8,221 nucleotides of DNA from assembly GCA_903883985.1 (NCBI GenBank), contig CAISDD010000030.1, positions 1 to 8,221 of the forward strand, given 5' to 3'. Under the pieces are notes generated by a model. The model did no database searches and was not told where the DNA came from. It worked only from the letters and a program-made list of their open reading frames with translations. The DNA comes from an uncultured Pseudomonadota bacterium (GTDB lineage Bacteria > Pseudomonadota > Gammaproteobacteria > Burkholderiales > Thiobacillaceae). Shown here piece by piece: positions 6,266 to 8,221 of this stretch. Every line of letters begins with the position of its first letter. The stretch's first letter is position 1. The translations under genes and the position numbers were made by a program.

Positions 6266-6964
6266 TCAAACCAGCTTTCCGTCCACCAGCGTAAGCACCC
6301 GGTCCGCCAGCGCGTAATGGCGGCTGTCGTGGGAAATCATCAGCACCGCAGCCCCCCGCTGGCTCACCGCCTCGCGCAGGCAGTCCAGGGTGATGGCCGC
6401 CGATTCCGGGTCCAGGGAGGCGGTAGGCTCGTCGGCCAGGATCAGATCCGGCTCGTTGATCAACGCCCGCGCCACCGCCACCCGCTGGCGCTGACCGGTC
6501 GAGAGTTTGCCTGGCAGGACATCCATACGCCGTTGCAGGCCGATGCGGGTCAGCCATCGTTCCGGGCGCTCAAGATAGTCCTGTTTTCCGTAGCGTTCCC
6601 GCCGCAAGCCCATCGTCAGGTGCATCGTCTCGCGCGGCGTCAGTGCATCGAACAGGTGATGGTCCTGAAAGATGAAACCGATGTCGCGGCGCAACAGGAC
6701 CAGGGCGGCTTCGGATGCACCAGCGAGATCGCTGCCGAGCACGCGCAGTTGGCCCCGCTGGAGCCGGCGCAGGCCACCAATCAGGGTCACCAAGGTAGAC
6801 TTTCCAGAGCCGGAAGGCCCGGTCAGGATCACGAACTCCCCAGCCGAGATATCGAAGCCGATGCCGCTCAGCACCGGCTGCTCTTCCGCTCCTGACCCGT
6901 AGGCATAGGAAAGATGGCTGCAATGGATGCGAGTCTGGTCGGCGGCAACAGTCATGGGGATCAT
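6266..6964 (-). CDS. ABC transporter ATP-binding protein, DevA/LolD-like
   Basis: A 232-residue nucleotide-binding subunit that powers the adjoining permease at the inner membrane. Seen, numbered from the ATG at 6964: Walker A GPSGSGKST (49-57), Q-loop FIFQDHHLF with Gln100, a signature LSTGQRQRVAVARAL from 154 (Thr replaces the usual Gly of LSGGQ), Walker B LILADEPTASLD from 174, and the H-loop His212 in MISHD. Its ATG overlaps the permease stop by one base (TGATG), so the two are coupled; an ATG at 6955 is an alternative start three codons later. The size and motifs fit the DevA/MacB/LolD family, and the DevC-type partner argues for DevA. Typical of exporters, it carries no substrate-binding domain. 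A run of bases resembling a terminator is not evident after its stop. Confidence 0.9.
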   Translation of the reverse strand: MIPMTVAADQTRIHCSHLSYAYGSGAEEQPVLSGIGFDISAGEFVILTGPSGSGKSTLVTLIGGLRRLQRGQLRVLGSDLAGASEAALVLLRRDIGFIFQDHHLFDALTPRETMHLTMGLRRERYGKQDYLERPERWLTRIGLQRRMDVLPGKLSTGQRQRVAVARALINEPDLILADEPTASLDPESAAITLDCLREAVSQRGAAVLMISHDSRHYALADRVLTLVDGKLV

Positions 6965-8082
6965 CAGTAGAGCTCGGCGGGATCGCAATGAATCACCTGG
7001 CGCGCGGCGGCCAGGCCGGCCACGACACTGGCAAGCAAGCAGGCCAGGGCGATCGCGCCTATGCGCGGTGCGGTGAGGAATATGGCCAGTCCGGTGCGCA
7101 GCGCCAGCTCCTGGTAGAGCAAGAATGCGGCAAGCAGACCGATAAGAAATCCACCCGCTGCATACAACACCGCCTGATGCAGGATGACGCCGATCACGAA
7201 GGCATTGCCGAAGCCCATCGCCTTGAGCGTCGCGTAGGCCTGGATGCGCCGGCGAATGGCAACGTAGAGCACCTGGTAGCAGATCACCAGCCCGACGAAC
7301 AACCCGGCCGCCATGCCGGCGCCAAACAGCAGGCCGATCGGCGCCGTCCGCCGCAGATAGGTGATTTCACGATCAGCCAGTTCACCCGGTCGAAACACAT
7401 CGATATCCTCTCCGGCCCGGCCCAGGATGGCCCGCTTCACCCGCTCGATGTCAGCGCCAGGAGCGACCCGAACCACCGCCATGATAGGACGAACCCCGGG
7501 ATTGATGGATTTCAGGGTGCTCTCGCTGCTCACCATCACCCCGTCGATGATGACCGTAGGCCCCAGGCTGACGTATCCCCCCAGGCGCACCCTTCTGCCT
7601 TCCAGCCAGAGCGCCTGTCCCACCGCGAGTTCGCCGTAGATCGGCCGGGATTTCCGGTCGAACAGCACCCGCTCCGGTTCCCGCAGACTATCGAGGGCGG
7701 CGCGGCTCCAGCCCAGTTCGAGCGGCGGATCATCGGGAGAAAAGGCCAGCACGACGACGCGCCGGTCTGGCCTATCCGGGCCATTACGGAGGTTCATGCC
7801 GGCCTGGTAGAGGGGCATCACGGCAGCGACCCCCGGCACCACCGCGATCTGCGACAGGTGGATCGGCAACAGGCCGTCCCATTTATCCAGATGCAGGCGC
7901 CGCTTGTCCAGAACCACAAGGTCACCACGCACCGCCTCGACGATGCGCAATTGCGAGTCGAGGATGCCGTTCATAAACCCCATCTCGACGAAGACGATCA
8001 GCACGGCCGTCGCGATCCCCGCCATCGCCAGCACACTGCGCCAGGCATCGCGGCTTATCAGCCTCCAGCCGAGTTGATTCAT
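6964..8082 (-). CDS. ABC exporter permease, DevC-like (FtsX/MacB fold)
   Basis: A 372-residue inner-membrane permease. One N-terminal membrane segment (about 16-33, LAMAGIATAVLIVFVEMGF) is followed by a large periplasmic domain (about 40-245) and three C-terminal segments (about 248-274, 295-322 and 341-360). That is the four-helix plan of DevC, FtsX and MacB permeases. RRRIQAYATLKAMGF after the second helix is the cytoplasmic coupling region typical of this family. The N terminus MNQLGWRLISRDAWRSVLA matches how DevC proteins begin. The frame stays open upstream to the window edge, but that sequence is the dispersed repeat, so the ATG at 8082 (or the ATG at 8103, giving MSYATLL before it) is preferred. 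DevC normally works with a DevB membrane-fusion protein and a TolC channel; no devB adjoins it here. Lipid or glycolipid export is the best-known job of the family, but the cargo is inferred. Confidence 0.87.
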   Translation of the reverse strand: MNQLGWRLISRDAWRSVLAMAGIATAVLIVFVEMGFMNGILDSQLRIVEAVRGDLVVLDKRRLHLDKWDGLLPIHLSQIAVVPGVAAVMPLYQAGMNLRNGPDRPDRRVVVLAFSPDDPPLELGWSRAALDSLREPERVLFDRKSRPIYGELAVGQALWLEGRRVRLGGYVSLGPTVIIDGVMVSSESTLKSINPGVRPIMAVVRVAPGADIERVKRAILGRAGEDIDVFRPGELADREITYLRRTAPIGLLFGAGMAAGLFVGLVICYQVLYVAIRRRIQAYATLKAMGFGNAFVIGVILHQAVLYAAGGFLIGLLAAFLLYQELALRTGLAIFLTAPRIGAIALACLLASVVAGLAAARQVIHCDPAELY

Positions 8083-8202
8083 AAGTAATGTCGCGTAACT
8101 CATTTTGCCTTCATTAAGCTGCCGGCGCAGGCCCTCATCCCCGGCCCTTCCCCCGGAGGGGGAAGGGGGTGGAACCCTCTTCGGGAGAGAGCAGGGTGAG
8201 GG
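8082..8202. repeat. Dispersed repeat, copy B, with CCCTCA…TGAGGG palindromic element
   Basis: The first 65 bp (8082-8146) match 868-932 with three differences. The rest is a complete palindromic element: CCCTCA at 8132-8137 mirrors TGAGGG at 8197-8202. Within it, CCCTTCCCCC (8145-8154) and GGGGGAAGGG (8158-8167) form a perfect 10-bp stem around GGA. The repeat runs right up to the permease's start codon: identity with copy A stops within that ATG. Copy B therefore supplies the sequence just upstream of the permease, including whatever ribosome-binding signal it has. The remaining bases to the window end hold no recognisable feature. Confidence 0.85.
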
Positions 8203-8221
8203 AGCCCGGTGGTAAGCCAAA

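Noticed and set aside
8083..8220. N-terminal extension of the permease frame to the window edge
   Set aside because: The added residues translate the palindromic repeat, lack family resemblance, and place a proline-rich stretch before the expected DevC N terminus.

Overview
The window is GC-rich bacterial DNA. It is probably from a gammaproteobacterium, or at least a proteobacterium. That guess rests on codon use, on an outer-membrane TolC-type gene (so a diderm cell), and on several short dispersed palindromic repeats of kinds common in such genomes. The species cannot be named from the sequence alone.

Layout. Positions 1 to about 1275 contain no convincing gene. They hold a decayed-looking stretch, two small RNA-like structures (496-565 and 821-868) and a cluster of three dispersed repeats (868-952, 1091-1126, 1228-1255). 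A tightly packed minus-strand operon follows, transcribed from about 4910 down to 1276: a TolC-family outer-membrane channel (3301-4770), a PLP-dependent alpha-oxoamine synthase of the serine palmitoyltransferase/KAPA synthase fold (2073-3290), and a short-chain dehydrogenase closely resembling eukaryotic 3-ketodihydrosphingosine reductase (1276-2076). A 390-nt divergent control region (4771-5160) separates this operon from a plus-strand myo-inositol-1-phosphate (inositol-3-phosphate) synthase gene (5161-6234). Convergent with that gene is a minus-strand DevC/DevA-type ABC exporter pair: permease 6964-8082 and ATPase 6266-6964. The window ends in a dispersed repeat (8082-8202), part of which is also present at 868-932.

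How the genes may work together (inference). An alpha-oxoamine synthase condenses an amino acid with an acyl thioester to give a 3-keto long-chain amine, and a KDSR-like reductase then makes the 3-hydroxy product. These are the first two steps of sphingoid-base formation; the same enzyme pair types also occur in polyketide-derived sphinganine analogues such as fumonisin. Inositol-phosphate synthase could supply a (phospho)inositol headgroup. DevCA plus TolC resembles the exporter that carries heterocyst glycolipids across the cyanobacterial envelope. The locus therefore reads as a candidate system for making and exporting a sphingolipid-like, possibly inositol-bearing, envelope lipid. A DevB-type membrane-fusion protein, an acyl or polyketide source, and head-group transferases are not in the window; they may lie beyond the right edge or elsewhere.
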